Assembly: GCA_013139875.1 (NCBI GenBank)
Contig: WSZY01000018.1
Coordinates: 1 to 5,996 of the forward strand
DNA from: Mariprofundaceae bacterium
GTDB lineage: Bacteria; Pseudomonadota; Zetaproteobacteria; Mariprofundales; Mariprofundaceae
DNA: 5,996 bases
Direction of reading: 5' to 3'
The position numbers and the translations under genes are program-made. Below the pieces are notes generated by a model. That model ran no database searches, was not told the origin of the DNA, and worked only from the letters and a program-made list of their open reading frames with translations. Shown piece by piece: positions 5,219 through 5,996 of the stretch. Numbering within the stretch: position 1 is the stretch's first letter; each line of letters starts with the position of its first letter.

Positions 5219-5996
5219 AAAACAGAAACCTCGCTGACAATTTTCCATTCACTATTATACAATTTCATCTCCAATCGCTTAAAATCGTCGCCATTATAGC
5301 TGTTTGAACGGAATTTTTGAAAAAAATCTATGCTCGCCCTCTTTTCCGACAGATCAACAGTTATTTTCAGATCACTTAATTCAACATGAAGATAGCTCTT
5401 TGAACTGACTACACGCTGTTTGTACTGCTTCCACAGATCGATAGATGCAAAACGCTCCGGCATCTGAAAATCGGAGGCATACATTGAAAAATAGAGGTCA
5501 AGGTTCTGTTCAGACCACGCCTTTCTCCACACTTCAACAGCTTCCCGAATTGTCTCTTCCACCACTTTTTTCGCTACTGGAGGATGAACTGCTGTTTCCT
5601 GCTCCCTTTTGGCTTTGGCAACAACTATCTCCTCTTTCAGAGGCTCCGCTTTAACCGCCGGGATTGCTGCCAGCATACGCCTCTCTGCAAGATCAGGTGA
5701 AACCTGTGGGTCACGCACCTTGAGCAGGCGCATGTAGCGTTCCTCCAGCAGCTGATTGGGAACTCTGTTCAATGCACTCCGGTAATTTTCAAGTGCCAGC
5801 TTCAGATGAAGGTCAGCCAGGTTCTCTTCAGCAATCGCATCACCGGGCTTCTTGATCAGCGATCTCTCCAGCTCATTGATGGCCGCCCGATAGTCCCCCA
5901 GCTCATTATAAATGACGGCAAGATTATAATGTGGTTCCGCCAGTTGTGGATTAATCTCAACAACGCGTCGAAACGACTCCATGGCCTGATGAAACC
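5215..5996 (-). CDS. TPR protein with C-terminal Cds6/NTF2-like domain (partial)
   Basis: The C-terminal part of a longer protein; the frame stays open to the right edge (GFHQA precedes the first visible Met), so the start and any signal peptide lie outside. Counting from that Met at 5982, residues 1-75 hold TPR repeats: ESFRRVVEINP, then EPHYNLAVIYNELGDYRAAI and a weaker third unit ending in YRSALNRVP. TPRs are helical hairpins that bind other proteins. Residues 80-140 are a low-complexity linker rich in K, E, A and V. Residues 143-255 form an NTF2/SnoaL-like domain with W152, W156, WKQYKQRV at 184-191 and KSYLHVELSDL at 195-205, lining up position by position with the end of the L,D-transpeptidase encoded next. 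Its TGA overlaps that gene's ATG. It may be a scaffold or partner for the transpeptidase in the envelope (inference). The exact role is unknown. Confidence 0.85.
   Translation of the reverse strand, partial: FHQAMESFRRVVEINPQLAEPHYNLAVIYNELGDYRAAINELERSLIKKPGDAIAEENLADLHLKLALENYRSALNRVPNQLLEERYMRLLKVRDPQVSPDLAERRMLAAIPAVKAEPLKEEIVVAKAKREQETAVHPPVAKKVVEETIREAVEVWRKAWSEQNLDLYFSMYASDFQMPERFASIDLWKQYKQRVVSSKSYLHVELSDLKITVDLSEKRASIDFFQKFRSNSYNGDDFKRLEMKLYNSEWKIVSEVSVL
5229..5234 (-). promoter_or_regulatory. Ribosome binding site of the L,D-transpeptidase gene
   Basis: GCGAGG on the minus strand, 10 bases before the ATG at 5218. The in-frame ATG at 5248 has only an A/T-rich stretch before it, so this site decides the start in favour of 5218. 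Confidence 0.5.
5254..5282 (-). promoter_or_regulatory. Candidate internal promoter for the L,D-transpeptidase-xerC genes
   Basis: On the minus strand a perfect TATAAT (5254-5259) has a TTAAGC -35-like box (5277-5282, three of six matches) at 17-base spacing. Transcription would start near 5247, giving a leader of about 30 bases before the ATG at 5218. It lies inside the last codons of the TPR gene, in an A/T-rich patch, so chance occurrence is possible. Confidence 0.3.

Noticed and set aside
5219..5248. Longer start of the L,D-transpeptidase at 5248
   Set aside because: It would add ten residues ahead of a standard signal peptide, has no ribosome site, and would coincide with the start point of the candidate internal promoter.

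Overview
The window comes from a bacterium with about 50% GC, most likely a member of the Pseudomonadota. The main clue is a XerC-type tyrosine recombinase directly downstream of a DUF484-domain gene, a pairing typical of gammaproteobacteria and their relatives. The gene content would also fit a zetaproteobacterium. The genus cannot be fixed from the sequence. No rRNA, tRNA, CRISPR array or insertion sequence is visible.

Layout: the left end holds one plus-strand gene (85-567) for a small stand-alone PAS sensor with a cysteine cluster. It converges, across 53 bp, on a minus-strand gene for an exported DUF3616 protein (621-1664). A 177-bp spacer follows. The rest is a tightly packed minus-strand cluster read from right to left: an exported-type TPR protein cut by the right edge (5215-5996), a secreted L,D-transpeptidase (3935-5218), a DUF484-GGDEF fusion (2796-3938), and xerC (1842-2723). 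The first three overlap by ATGA stop/start junctions, and xerC follows after 72 bp, so these four are probably one operon.

How they may work together: the TPR protein and the L,D-transpeptidase end in homologous NTF2-like (Cds6-type) domains, so they look like two partners of one envelope system. The DUF484 protein, usually a small companion of xerC, is here extended by a diguanylate-cyclase domain with an intact I-site but a GADEF signature. XerC resolves chromosome dimers at division. The unusual point is the joining of peptidoglycan cross-linking, a possible c-di-GMP sensor or enzyme, and chromosome dimer resolution in one translationally coupled unit. The functional link is inferred from gene order and has not been demonstrated.

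Smaller signals are a G8 tract, a G7 tract and a T8/A8 pair inside genes for exported proteins, three inverted repeats near gene starts, and a candidate internal promoter ahead of the L,D-transpeptidase gene.
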